Assembly (NCBI RefSeq): GCF_007751035.1
Contig: NZ_CP036433.1
Span: 3,887,001-3,951,000, forward strand
DNA from: Lignipirellula cremea
Lineage (GTDB): Bacteria > Planctomycetota > Planctomycetia > Pirellulales > Pirellulaceae
Length of the DNA: 64,000 nucleotides
Direction: 5' to 3'
In this document: one piece after another, positions 8,783 to 17,498 of the stretch
Position numbering within the stretch: the stretch's first letter is position 1
How the letters are laid out: every line of letters starts with the position of its first letter
Translations under genes and position numbers: made by a program
Notes under the pieces: generated by a model
What the model saw: only the letters and a program-made list of their open reading frames with translations
The model's database searches: none
What the model was told of the DNA's origin: nothing

Positions 8783-11347
8783 GTGGGTTTTCCAGACGAT
8801 CGCGATCGCAACATCATCCGCCTGGCGGAAGTCACGGAAGATTTGGCGACCGACCTTGCGCATTGGGTCGCTGAATACAATCCGGAACGCGTCGAACGCG
8901 ATCTGGCGCCGATAGCGTCCTCCGACGAATTTGAACTGACACGCCTGCGGCGCATGGCGAACAACCTGTTCAGCTCCGCCAAGGTGCCTGTCGCCGCCGC
9001 CGTGTACGGCCCTTCGCAGGTCGGCAAAAGCCTGTTCGTGGGACGCCTGCTGCTGCCCAGCAGCGGCGACTACAGCCCCCTGGGCCGCGATGAACAGTCA
9101 GGCATGCCGGCCTATTACCAGCACCTGTCGTTTGATACCGACCTGAATCCGCAGTCCGGCTCTAACGAAGCGACCGCCCTGGTGACCCGCTTCACCACCA
9201 AGGATCGCATCGCCCAGAGCCCGGCCCCGGAATACCCGGTCATGGTCCGGGCCCTCACCCGGGCGCAGTGGCTGCGCGTGCTGGCCCGCGGCTTCCTGGT
9301 GGAGTGCGGCAAAACGCAGACTCCCGATATCTGGAGTGCAGCCGAGCTCGAACAGATGTTCGAAGAGAACGGTCGTCGTTACGCGGGGACAACGGTCGAC
9401 CGCGGCTGGCGGATGGACCTGCTCGATGCATACAGCTACATGAAAGACTGCGATCGCCGCGGCTTTCCCACCGAAGAATCGATCCTCAACGGCCTGCTCA
9501 CCCGCTACCCGATGAGCGAGGAAGGCTACATCGCGGTCGCCGCCGCGCTGTTCTGGGACAACTGGGCTTCGCTCACCGGCATGTTCATGCGGGTCAACGC
9601 GTTCCTGCAGAAGATCGAATCGCCCGAGCACGATCCGGCTATTCTGACCCACTGGGCCGGCGTGCGGTATCTGCTGGACAGCCAGCGGGCCAAAGTCCAC
9701 GAACGCCGCAATTCCCGCTGCTTCCCTCGCGTCGACTGGGCCGACCTGAAACTGAAGCAGGAGATGAGCTGGTATGTCCTCGATTACACCGAAGGCCGCG
9801 GCGGCGGTCGCGAAGATCTGGAAACGATCCAGGCCGCCATGCTGGAACTCGTCATCCCCATTCTGCCGCATCGCCTGAGCGAGGACTGGCGGAAGGTGAT
9901 TGAGCAGATCGATATCCTCGATATCCCCGGCATGCGGGCCGGCCGGCAGGGCGCCGAACAAGGGAAGCGCAACGCCGCCGAAACGACCGAAGAGCAGATG
10001 GAGATCGTCAAACGCGGCAAGGTCGCCTACCTGTTTGAACGGTACGTCGACGAGTTGCTGATTCAAACGCTCCTGTTGCTGGCCCGCGGCGGCAACCTGG
10101 AAGTGACCGCCCAGATGAAGTTCCACATTGATAAATGGGGGAAAGCGCGCTACGGCAACGATGTCTGGCCGCGCAAAGTGCGCGACGAATTTCCGGCCCT
10201 GTTCCTGGGTCTGACCGGCATCGATGAAGAGTTCCGCAACCGGGACGAATACGCCGACTCCATGCTGTACGAAGCCCGTCTGTCGCAGCTGGCCGACGCC
10301 CTGGGCGACGTCATGCAAGAGTTCGGCGGCAAGAGCAAGTCGTTCAGCAACGTCTATCCGCTCCGCTACCCGGGCACCTGGGACACCGACGAGAAACAGC
10401 GGGAAAAGGCCGGCAAGGACAAATGGGAAAAGGCGGGCAACGCCTTTATCGCCTCCAAGAGCGTGCAAGAGTACTGCGCCAACGCCAGCGAAAAATGGGC
10501 CGCCGCCATGCGCGACGACGACGGCGGCATGTCGCTCATCGCCGAAGGCTGGCGCCAAACGACCACCGCCGAACGCAAGCAGTCGATGCTCGAAGCCCAG
10601 GTGACCGAAATCCAGCGCCGATTGCTGCAGCTCTCCCGCGGCTGGGTCGTGTCGGGCGACTCCAACATCGACCGTCGCCAGCGGGTGCAGTGCGCCAAAC
10701 GGGTGCTGGACTGGCTCAACGCCAACCCGCAGGCCATTTACGTCCGCGTCCGCGCACTCGAGAAATCACTCGGCTTCGATGAAGGGGACCAGTGGCGCCT
10801 TTCGGACTTTGCCGATATCCCGGCCCGCACCTCGGTCGGCCGGCCTGATTCTCTGGAGAACCGCTTCAACGGCCAGCTAGAGGAATTCTTTCACGAATGG
10901 GCGACCCAGTCCTCGCCCAAAAAGTGGGACGAATTCACCTCCAAACACCCCGAAGGCGGCCCCTGGCTGGGCGACGAAGATTTCGCCCAGTTCACCCGCT
11001 ACATGCGCGACTATTTTTGCCACGAAAAGCACTTTCCGCAGGTCAAGGAAAGGTTGCTCAAAGTGGTCAACCTGAAACTCCGCGACGAAGCCGCCAAACG
11101 CCGCGCCCGGCGCCAGTACGTGCGGATTATGCTCAACGATTTCGTCATGAACCCTGGCGTTTCCGACGAGCCGCTCGATGAAGTCGAGGGCGATTCCGAC
11201 CAGTTTGGCCTGATGGCGCCCTTTGTCAGCCGCTGGATGAGCCGCTTGCCGGAAGTGCTCGCCGCCGGCGCCGGGGCCGAAATTCACATTCCACCAGGGA
11301 ACGACGAGCTCACGGAACTGTTAGAACAGTATGGGGAGCTTAAATAA
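8783..11347 (+). CDS. SrfC-like putative virulence factor, P-loop GTPase-like
   Basis: 854 residues, similar in size and layout to SrfC-type proteins (Pfam Virul_Fac), known as SsrB-regulated genes in Salmonella but without a settled biochemical role. A Walker A motif GPSQVGKS lies at residues 76-83, and a G3-like DIPG at 380-383, so it probably binds and hydrolyses NTP, perhaps GTP in the manner of dynamin-like or septin-like proteins. The rest is largely helical and charged; there is no signal peptide or membrane segment. The start is GTG (8783-8785), the first start in frame that keeps the conserved N-terminal helix. The SrfB-like gene begins 144 nt downstream, matching the usual srfB/srfC pairing although in reversed order compared with Salmonella srfABC. 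Confidence 0.85.
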   Translation: MGFPDDRDRNIIRLAEVTEDLATDLAHWVAEYNPERVERDLAPIASSDEFELTRLRRMANNLFSSAKVPVAAAVYGPSQVGKSLFVGRLLLPSSGDYSPLGRDEQSGMPAYYQHLSFDTDLNPQSGSNEATALVTRFTTKDRIAQSPAPEYPVMVRALTRAQWLRVLARGFLVECGKTQTPDIWSAAELEQMFEENGRRYAGTTVDRGWRMDLLDAYSYMKDCDRRGFPTEESILNGLLTRYPMSEEGYIAVAAALFWDNWASLTGMFMRVNAFLQKIESPEHDPAILTHWAGVRYLLDSQRAKVHERRNSRCFPRVDWADLKLKQEMSWYVLDYTEGRGGGREDLETIQAAMLELVIPILPHRLSEDWRKVIEQIDILDIPGMRAGRQGAEQGKRNAAETTEEQMEIVKRGKVAYLFERYVDELLIQTLLLLARGGNLEVTAQMKFHIDKWGKARYGNDVWPRKVRDEFPALFLGLTGIDEEFRNRDEYADSMLYEARLSQLADALGDVMQEFGGKSKSFSNVYPLRYPGTWDTDEKQREKAGKDKWEKAGNAFIASKSVQEYCANASEKWAAAMRDDDGGMSLIAEGWRQTTTAERKQSMLEAQVTEIQRRLLQLSRGWVVSGDSNIDRRQRVQCAKRVLDWLNANPQAIYVRVRALEKSLGFDEGDQWRLSDFADIPARTSVGRPDSLENRFNGQLEEFFHEWATQSSPKKWDEFTSKHPEGGPWLGDEDFAQFTRYMRDYFCHEKHFPQVKERLLKVVNLKLRDEAAKRRARRQYVRIMLNDFVMNPGVSDEPLDEVEGDSDQFGLMAPFVSRWMSRLPEVLAAGAGAEIHIPPGNDELTELLEQYGELK

Positions 11348-11491
11348 ATTCGCCGTCCGGCTTCAGGCAGCTGCGCCGTGGGGAACGCTAGCGGCCGCCT
11401 TGGAGCCTGACAGGGCCTGTTCGCCGGCCGCCGCAGTTCCCCCATTTCCTGAATGTTCCTCTGGATCGCCTTACTCGCACACTAAACTGCT

Positions 11492-14308
11492 ATGCATTTG
11501 CTATTCGCCAACACGGGCATTCAGATCGTTTGCATTCCGTTGCCGGCCGGCCGCCGCTTCACGACCGGACAGATCGGCTACGGCTGGCAGCATACCCGCT
11601 GCCAGTCTTCAGGAACCGACGACGAAGATTTTGATCCCGACGACCTGCAGGCCAAAAACTTTCCCTATATCCAGTGGCAGATCGTCCAGTCCAACGTCAG
11701 CAAGCTGTTCCTGGCTGTCGATACCACGCTGGGCGATCCCGAAGTCGGCCACTTCTGCGATCCCAGTTCGCTGGCGGGCGACTTCAAAGTCACCCTCGAC
11801 GGCCTGCTGGACCTGAGCGGATCGCCCCTGCAGGGCGCGCCGAAGATCGACCTGGTGTTCCGCGCCGCCACCGCCACCGCTGGCGAACCGAAGCCCGTCC
11901 ACCTGGTGGTCGACTTTGGCAACAGCCGCACCGGCGCCCTGCTGCTGGAACTGTCCGGCGAAGTTTCCCAGGCGGCCGAGATGATGCCGTTTGAGCTGAC
12001 CAACCGCTACCTGCTGGATCATTTCAACGAAGCGGGCGAACAGATAACCCGGTCCGACGACCGCTGGTTCTCTTCCCGCACCAAGTGGTGCAACTCGCCG
12101 CTGCGAGAACCGGCGGAAATGGTCAAAAAAGAGTTCTTCCGCGAACAGGTCAAAGGGCTCTTCGGATCCAAACAGGTCAAACGGGAACGGGAAATCACCG
12201 TCGTCCCCAAACTGTTTGAAGACCTGTCGATGGCCCGCATGGGACGCGAGGTCGACGACATCAGTCAGATGATGCACAGCAAAGGCGACTATCGCACTGG
12301 CGTCAGCTCGCCCAAACGCTACCTCTGGGCATTCGACGACAGCTGGCTCGAAGGCGCCTTCTGGTACATGGCCGACCCCCACGACCGCTGCAACACCGAC
12401 ACCTTCGGCGCCAAGGTCCAGGGGAAGCTGCTGGAATTCATGCACGAAGATGATCGCGACTTTCTGCTGGAGCTGGATCCCGAGAAACCGATCAAAGAAA
12501 ACATGCTGGCCTCCGGGTCTCCCAATCGGCCCCGGCATGCCCCCCGCTGCATGATGACCCTGGCCATTTATGAAATGCTCTGCCAGGCGTTCAGCTACAC
12601 CAACTCGCTTGGCTATCGCAGCCGCACCAGCGAAGAAGCCCGCAGCCGCGAACTGCGCAGCCTGACCATGACCTACCCCAGCGGCATGTACCAGGAAGAA
12701 CGGGAGCGGTTCAAAAAGCAGGCCCAGAAAGCGATCGAGATTTTCTCCCGCACCGTCGGCCGCTTCCAGGCCCAGGCGCCTTCGCTGACCTTCAGCATCG
12801 ACGAAGCCAGCGCCGTCCATCTGACATACATCTGGTCCGAACTGCGCATGCTGGGCCAGGATCCGCGGCTGTGGTTCCAGGCCTTGTCCCGCGTGCACTC
12901 GCCGACCGGACTTGGCTCCGACCCGCCCTCCGAAACCGAAGGCGAGGACGCCTCCGGCATGGTCGCCGCCGGCCGTCGCCGCAGCCGCAACAAACCCGGT
13001 CGCCCCGGCGCCGCCACCCTGTCCTCGGGCGACCCGGGCGAAGCAGACAGCGGGCCGCAGCAAGAAATCCGCATGGCCTGCATCGACATCGGCGGCGGCA
13101 CAACCGACCTGATGATCGCCCGCTATCGGTTCCAGGAAGGGATCGACGATTCCATCGAAGGGAAAGTCCTGCACCAGGACGGCATCTCCGTCGCCGGCGA
13201 TCAGCTGGTCAAACGGATGCTGGAAAAAATCATCGTGCCGCATCTGGCCGATGTGCTGGGCCTGGAAGAAGAAGATATCCAGCTGCTGTTCGGTCCAGAA
13301 GTGCCCAAGAACCGCGGCTTTGGCTCCACCCGTATCGACTGGGTCAATCGCCTGTTCGTCCCGCTAGCGCAGCGTTACCTGCAGTACGCCGTGGAAGATG
13401 TAACCGACGAGGAAATCTCCCACACCGACCCGGAACTGGTCGATCCCGTCGTGGCCGAATCGCTGCAGCAGGTCTGCAATCGGCTCCGCGGCTCCGGCTA
13501 TTACAACGTACAGCAGGACCTGGGCCTGATGTACGAGAAGGAAAAATTCGAAGACGTCGTCCACGAAGTCTTCGACGATCTGCTGTTCGACTTTTGCGGC
13601 CGCATCGTCGATTACGAATGCGATGTCGTCCTGCTGGCGGGCCAGCCGTCGAAGGTCGGCTATCTGCAGGATCTGGTGCGGACCTATGTGCCGTTGCCGG
13701 CCTCGCGGATCATCCCGATGTACAACCATTACGCCGGCAACTGGTACCCCTACCAGGATGTCAAAGGCCACGCGCCTGGGATTATCGTCGACCCCAAAAG
13801 CGCCGTGGTGGTGGGGGCCGCGATCGAGTTCCTGGCCCGCAACGGCATGCTGCCGCAATTCAAATTCACCATGCACGGCAAGCACAGCGAAAACACCTAT
13901 TTCTGGGGCGTAATGACGGAGTCAAACTCCGCCATCCGCGAAGGCCGCATCCTGTTCGGCCTGGTGGGGGAAGAAACCAAGGACGAATGGACCGAGTTCA
14001 CCACCATCGCCCAGCGCGTCATGCTGGGGCGAAAAATGGTCGCCGACGAAGACGCCCAGGCCTCGCCCATTTATGTCATTAAAATGGACGCCGGCAACCG
14101 GATCGGCGCCACCGAAGTCAACATTCGCATCCGCCGCAATCGAGCCAACGAAAAACAGGAAGAACACCTGGAAATCGAATCGGTAACCGGCGTCGTCGCC
14201 GGCGAGCCGGCCGTGCTGGGCCAGAACGTCCAGTTCAACTGGCGCACGCTCGCCGACGAACGCTACTTCCTGGATACCGGCGGACTCGACAACATCGAAA
14301 TGCGTTAG
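11492..14308 (+). CDS. SrfB-like protein, actin/Hsp70-fold ATPase
   Basis: 938 residues resembling the SrfB family (Pfam SrfB). Its motifs are those of the actin/Hsp70/sugar-kinase fold: phosphate-1 DFGNSRTG (residues 141-148), phosphate-2 DIGGGTTD (532-539) and an adenosine-type LLAGQPSKVGYL near 712-722. A Pro/Arg/Ser-rich low-complexity insert (about 470-525) separates the two lobes. The protein is probably cytosolic and ATP-driven. It lies between the SrfC-like NTPase and a GrpE-like coiled-coil gene. An Hsp70-like ATPase beside a possible exchange factor suggests a chaperone-like cycle, but substrate and partners are unknown. The start ATG at 11492 is the first good one; the 144-nt gap before it holds no gene. 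Confidence 0.87.
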   Translation: MHLLFANTGIQIVCIPLPAGRRFTTGQIGYGWQHTRCQSSGTDDEDFDPDDLQAKNFPYIQWQIVQSNVSKLFLAVDTTLGDPEVGHFCDPSSLAGDFKVTLDGLLDLSGSPLQGAPKIDLVFRAATATAGEPKPVHLVVDFGNSRTGALLLELSGEVSQAAEMMPFELTNRYLLDHFNEAGEQITRSDDRWFSSRTKWCNSPLREPAEMVKKEFFREQVKGLFGSKQVKREREITVVPKLFEDLSMARMGREVDDISQMMHSKGDYRTGVSSPKRYLWAFDDSWLEGAFWYMADPHDRCNTDTFGAKVQGKLLEFMHEDDRDFLLELDPEKPIKENMLASGSPNRPRHAPRCMMTLAIYEMLCQAFSYTNSLGYRSRTSEEARSRELRSLTMTYPSGMYQEERERFKKQAQKAIEIFSRTVGRFQAQAPSLTFSIDEASAVHLTYIWSELRMLGQDPRLWFQALSRVHSPTGLGSDPPSETEGEDASGMVAAGRRRSRNKPGRPGAATLSSGDPGEADSGPQQEIRMACIDIGGGTTDLMIARYRFQEGIDDSIEGKVLHQDGISVAGDQLVKRMLEKIIVPHLADVLGLEEEDIQLLFGPEVPKNRGFGSTRIDWVNRLFVPLAQRYLQYAVEDVTDEEISHTDPELVDPVVAESLQQVCNRLRGSGYYNVQQDLGLMYEKEKFEDVVHEVFDDLLFDFCGRIVDYECDVVLLAGQPSKVGYLQDLVRTYVPLPASRIIPMYNHYAGNWYPYQDVKGHAPGIIVDPKSAVVVGAAIEFLARNGMLPQFKFTMHGKHSENTYFWGVMTESNSAIREGRILFGLVGEETKDEWTEFTTIAQRVMLGRKMVADEDAQASPIYVIKMDAGNRIGATEVNIRIRRNRANEKQEEHLEIESVTGVVAGEPAVLGQNVQFNWRTLADERYFLDTGGLDNIEMR

Positions 14309-14330
14309 GGAGATGCGACGAACGACGGAC

Positions 14331-14409
14331 GAAAGTCGACTTTCTGCGCCTGCTTTTTCGCAAAACGACGAAACCCGAATCAAAAGGCGCTTGCCCTCGC
14401 GGAGCGCCT
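14331..14409 (+). other. Palindrome and hairpin downstream of the SrfB-like gene
   Basis: GAAAGTCGACTTTC (14331-14344) is a perfect 14-bp palindrome, and AGGCGCT (14385-14391) pairs with AGCGCCT (14403-14409) over an 11-base loop. Neither has a U-tract. They fill the 158-nt spacer before the GrpE-like gene and may tune expression between the two cistrons. Confidence 0.35.
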
Positions 14410-14466
14410 GATGCGGCGACAAAAGCGACACCTCTTCGCCAGGCGGCCAGCAACGTGGGAGACATC

Positions 14467-15273
14467 ATGAACGAACACGAAACCAACGAGACAGCATCGC
14501 CGGAAGCCAGCGAATCGCAGCAACTGGCCCGGCATCTGGCCCAGCTAAGCGATCGCCTGGAGCAGCAGCAGCAATCCATGCTCGAAGCCTGCCAGGACCT
14601 GCGGGATGAACTGACCGTGCTCACCGCCCGACTGGAACAGGCCGAAGCCCAGGTCGCCCAGCAGGAAGAGGCTCTCCGCCTGGCCGAAGAAGAACGCGCT
14701 GCGGCCCTGGTCGCGGAACCGCTCGAAGAACAGCCGCCGGCGATGGCCGTTCCGGTCGCCGAAGTGGCGACGCCGGTGGCGGTGCAGGCCTTCCCGCCAG
14801 TGAGTCCGCCGGCGGTGATTGTCGGCGACTCCAAGCTGGAAATGATTATCTTTGGCGAGCGGTTCGGCAACATTCCGTACCTGGAGCCCGACCGGAAAGA
14901 GTTGATTCGCGGGCTGCTGGCCGGCGATGAAACGGCGATGGCCCTGGCCGGCCAGATGCTGATCTTTCGGGCCGCCAACGCCGAAACGATGCCGCAGCTT
15001 CTCAAAGGGCTGGGCGAAGCCTACTATGAATGGCGACCGCAAACCTCCCGGCAGGACGACCCCATGCGGGACGCCCTGATTGAAGAACTGCAGCAGGCGT
15101 GTGAAACGGTCGGCGTGAATCATCAGATCGAACTGGCCCGGCCGGGCGATCGCTTTGAAAACAAACGCCATAGCGCCAAACAGCGGGGCGTCGAAGTGAC
15201 CGATGTCCACGGCTGGATCGTGCTCCGCGAGAACGGCAGCGTCTACACCAAGGCGAACGTTTCGGTGCAGTGA
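14467..15273 (+). CDS. Coiled-coil protein with GrpE-like C-terminal domain
   Basis: 268 residues. Residues 15-95 form a Gln/Glu/Leu-rich coiled coil, followed by a Pro/Ala/Val linker (about 95-120), a helical segment (about 120-220) and a short beta-rich end. That end, with GDRFENKRHSA, then a VHGW turn and KANVSV, follows the layout of the GrpE beta domain (DP..H.A, GY/GW turn, RPA.V.V). GrpE proteins are nucleotide-exchange factors of Hsp70, and the gene just upstream encodes an Hsp70-fold ATPase, which supports the idea. Similarity is by eye and weak; this is not the housekeeping grpE, and no dnaK or dnaJ is adjacent. The start ATG at 14467 has GGGAG five bases upstream; a GTG at 14455 is less likely. 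Confidence 0.65.
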   Translation: MNEHETNETASPEASESQQLARHLAQLSDRLEQQQQSMLEACQDLRDELTVLTARLEQAEAQVAQQEEALRLAEEERAAALVAEPLEEQPPAMAVPVAEVATPVAVQAFPPVSPPAVIVGDSKLEMIIFGERFGNIPYLEPDRKELIRGLLAGDETAMALAGQMLIFRAANAETMPQLLKGLGEAYYEWRPQTSRQDDPMRDALIEELQQACETVGVNHQIELARPGDRFENKRHSAKQRGVEVTDVHGWIVLRENGSVYTKANVSVQ

Positions 15274-15366
15274 GTTCGTTCGGCCGAATCGGCCAATCGC
15301 CGGTTCTGTTTACCCGATCCGGTTTTTTTGAGCTTGTTTTTTTGAGCCTGGGACACCTCGAGCGTT

Positions 15367-17379
15367 ATGCAATCTTTTGCCTGCAAAAACTGTGGAAACC
15401 AGGTGCGACGGCCAAGCATGCCGCTGAAGTGCGAGGCCTGCGGCCAGGCCCGCGTCGGCCTGTTCAAACCGGCTGCCGCCGGAACGACGCCCGCTCCCGG
15501 CGCCCCGCCGGCCGCACCTGCCCGACCCGCGGCGCCGCAGGGAGGCCCGCCGATCGCTCCGCCGCCGCCGTTGCCCGGCATGCCCGCTCCGCCGCCTCCC
15601 GCCGCGCCCATCCGCCCGGCCGTTGAAACTCCGACACCCGTCGTCTCCCAGCCGCCTGCCACGCCGGTAGAAACGCCGACCCCGGTCGTCTCGCAACCGC
15701 CGCCGACGCAGGTCGAAAAGCCAACGCCGGTGGTCTCGCAGCCGCCCGCGACGCCGGTCGAGAAGCCAACGCCGGTCGTCTCGCAACCGCCCGCGACGCC
15801 GGTCGAGACACCAACGCCGGTCGTCTCGCAACCGCCTGCGAAGCCGGTAGAGAAGCCAACGCCGGTCGTCTCGCAACCGCCTGCGACGCCGGTAGAGAAG
15901 CCAACTCCGGTCGTCTCCCAGCCGCCTACGGACCCGGTGGAAACGCCCCGGCCGTTTGTTCCGCCGGCGGTGAAGAAAGAACCGGAGCCTGTCGCCGAGG
16001 AACCGAAACCGTTTGAACCGCCGCCGGTCCGCCCGCAATCTCCGGCGCCTGAAGTCGAACGGCCCGCTGCCAGGAAACCGGAACCCCCGGCTCCCGTGGA
16101 ACGTCCCGCCAGCCGTCGCCCCGATCCACCGCCGGCCGAGAAGCCGCCCGCAGAGCCGACTCGACAGCCCGATCCGCCTGCCCGCCCCGCGCCCGTCGCG
16201 GAAGCACCGCCCCGCCCCGTGACTCCTGCCAGCCGTCCCGCTGCTGCAGCGACCGGGATGGAGCCGGGCGAGATTGTTTGGCGTTATCCCCAGTTGCTGC
16301 CAGGCCAGGGCGCCGTGCGACCGGCGCTGCGGAACTGCGTGGCCGTTGCCGACGGCAAGATTTACGCCGCGTTGTCCGGGGCGCTGACCTGCCTGTCCGA
16401 TGGCGAAGGGCTGCCGCAGGTGGAATGGCAGTATCCGCTCAAGGGCCATTCGCCTGGCTCGCCCGTCATGGCCCCCGATGGCCGCGTGCGGCTGCATGCG
16501 TCCGACGGCATGCTGCACTGCGTTTCCGTCCGCGGTGAGCAGGAATTCGCTCCCGTCGATGTCGATGAACCGCTGGGCTGGGCGTCCCCCGTGGTCGACG
16601 GCAGCTCCAATACCTTTATCTGCAGTTACCACGGCGGCCTGCTCAAGGTCGACGCCTCCGGCGCCAAGGAGTCGCGGCCGTTTTTCCGGTCCCGTGAAAA
16701 GATGGATTCGACCGGCCTCATCCGCCAGGGCGTGTTTTACGTCGGCGCAGAGAACGCGTTCGTGTACGCGATTGGATTGGAAGAGAAACGTCCCAAAAAT
16801 GTCTGGGACCATGCCTCCAACAAAGGAAAGACGGAATGGTTCATCAATTCGTCGCCTGCCTGGGGATCCGATCAAACGCTGGTGGTCGCCGGGCGGGATG
16901 AATTCCTGTACGGTTTTGATCCGTACGGCGAAACCAAATGGCGCCTGCACATTCGCGGGCAGATGCTGGCCTCGCCCATCGTCGACCCCGACGGCAACAT
17001 TTACGTCGGCGTCAGTTTACTGCCGCGTGGAGAGAAGCCCTCGGGCAAGCTGGTCTGCGTGGACGGCGCGTCGCATACGGCCCGCTGGGAGTTCCGCTCG
17101 CCGGCCCCAATCGAATCGACTCCCGTTCTGGGCGACGATGGCATGCTGTACGTCGGCGATAACTCCGGGCAGATCCATTGCCTGAATGAAAAAGGCGGCG
17201 TGAAGTGGTCCCGCCAGGTCGGGTCGCCTGTCCGCTCCGCCGGATCGATCGTGGCGCCGAACCGAGTGGTGTTCGGCCTCGATAACGGCACGCTCGTTTC
17301 GCTCTACTGCTCCTCCCAAGGTTTGGCCGAAGGCGGCTGGCCCAAATATATGGGCGCCGCGACCAACTGCCCGGGTTAG
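15367..17379 (+). CDS. Zinc-ribbon, Pro-rich repeat and PQQ-like beta-propeller protein
   Basis: 670 residues in three parts. An N-terminal zinc ribbon (FACKNCG and KCEACG, with CxxC pairs). A long Pro-rich linker (about 35-300) with seven tandem 15-residue units of the type VEKPTPVVSQPPATP. A C-terminal beta-propeller of PQQ-like repeats (about 300-670), e.g. IYAALSGALTCLSDGEG, LVCVDGASHTARWEF and LYVGDNSGQIHCLNEKGG. No signal peptide or membrane segment, so the propeller seems to be cytosolic, unlike PQQ dehydrogenases; no cofactor-binding residues could be confirmed, and it is more likely an interaction module. It closes the Srf-like cluster, 93 nt after the GrpE-like gene. Confidence 0.8.
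   Translation: MQSFACKNCGNQVRRPSMPLKCEACGQARVGLFKPAAAGTTPAPGAPPAAPARPAAPQGGPPIAPPPPLPGMPAPPPPAAPIRPAVETPTPVVSQPPATPVETPTPVVSQPPPTQVEKPTPVVSQPPATPVEKPTPVVSQPPATPVETPTPVVSQPPAKPVEKPTPVVSQPPATPVEKPTPVVSQPPTDPVETPRPFVPPAVKKEPEPVAEEPKPFEPPPVRPQSPAPEVERPAARKPEPPAPVERPASRRPDPPPAEKPPAEPTRQPDPPARPAPVAEAPPRPVTPASRPAAAATGMEPGEIVWRYPQLLPGQGAVRPALRNCVAVADGKIYAALSGALTCLSDGEGLPQVEWQYPLKGHSPGSPVMAPDGRVRLHASDGMLHCVSVRGEQEFAPVDVDEPLGWASPVVDGSSNTFICSYHGGLLKVDASGAKESRPFFRSREKMDSTGLIRQGVFYVGAENAFVYAIGLEEKRPKNVWDHASNKGKTEWFINSSPAWGSDQTLVVAGRDEFLYGFDPYGETKWRLHIRGQMLASPIVDPDGNIYVGVSLLPRGEKPSGKLVCVDGASHTARWEFRSPAPIESTPVLGDDGMLYVGDNSGQIHCLNEKGGVKWSRQVGSPVRSAGSIVAPNRVVFGLDNGTLVSLYCSSQGLAEGGWPKYMGAATNCPG
15622..15936 (+). 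repeat. Seven 45-bp in-frame tandem repeats
   Basis: Seven units of 45 bp encode variants of VE(K/T)PTPVVSQPPATP; an eighth, degenerate start follows at 15937. Units 3, 4 and 6 are nearly identical at DNA level, so copy number probably changes by slippage or recombination without breaking the frame. Confidence 0.9.
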
Positions 17380-17414
17380 CTGGCATTACGAGGGTCTTAG
17401 AGTAGTGGCCACGC

Positions 17415-17454
17415 AAAAAAAACAACGGCGCCAGAACTTGTCTGACGCCGTTGT
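17415..17454 (-). terminator. Rho-independent terminator of the TIGR03000 gene
   Basis: ACAACGGCG (17422-17430) pairs with CGCCGTTGT (17446-17454), extended by CAGA/TCTG inside the loop. On the minus strand the stem is followed by a run of eight U. It lies 45 nt past the stop of the minus-strand gene and also sits between two convergent genes. Confidence 0.85.
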
Positions 17455-17498
17455 GCAGGGTTAATAGCTGCGGCCCGAAGGCCGCCTGCCGCCGGGGA

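Noticed and set aside
11609..13243. 544-codon minus-strand open frame within the SrfB-like gene
   Set aside because: Antisense to conserved ATPase motifs; low-complexity Gly/Ala/Val composition.
15622..15936. CRISPR-like regular repeats
   Set aside because: The 45-bp units are directly adjacent, in frame and coding for a Pro-rich linker; there are no spacers and no cas genes.
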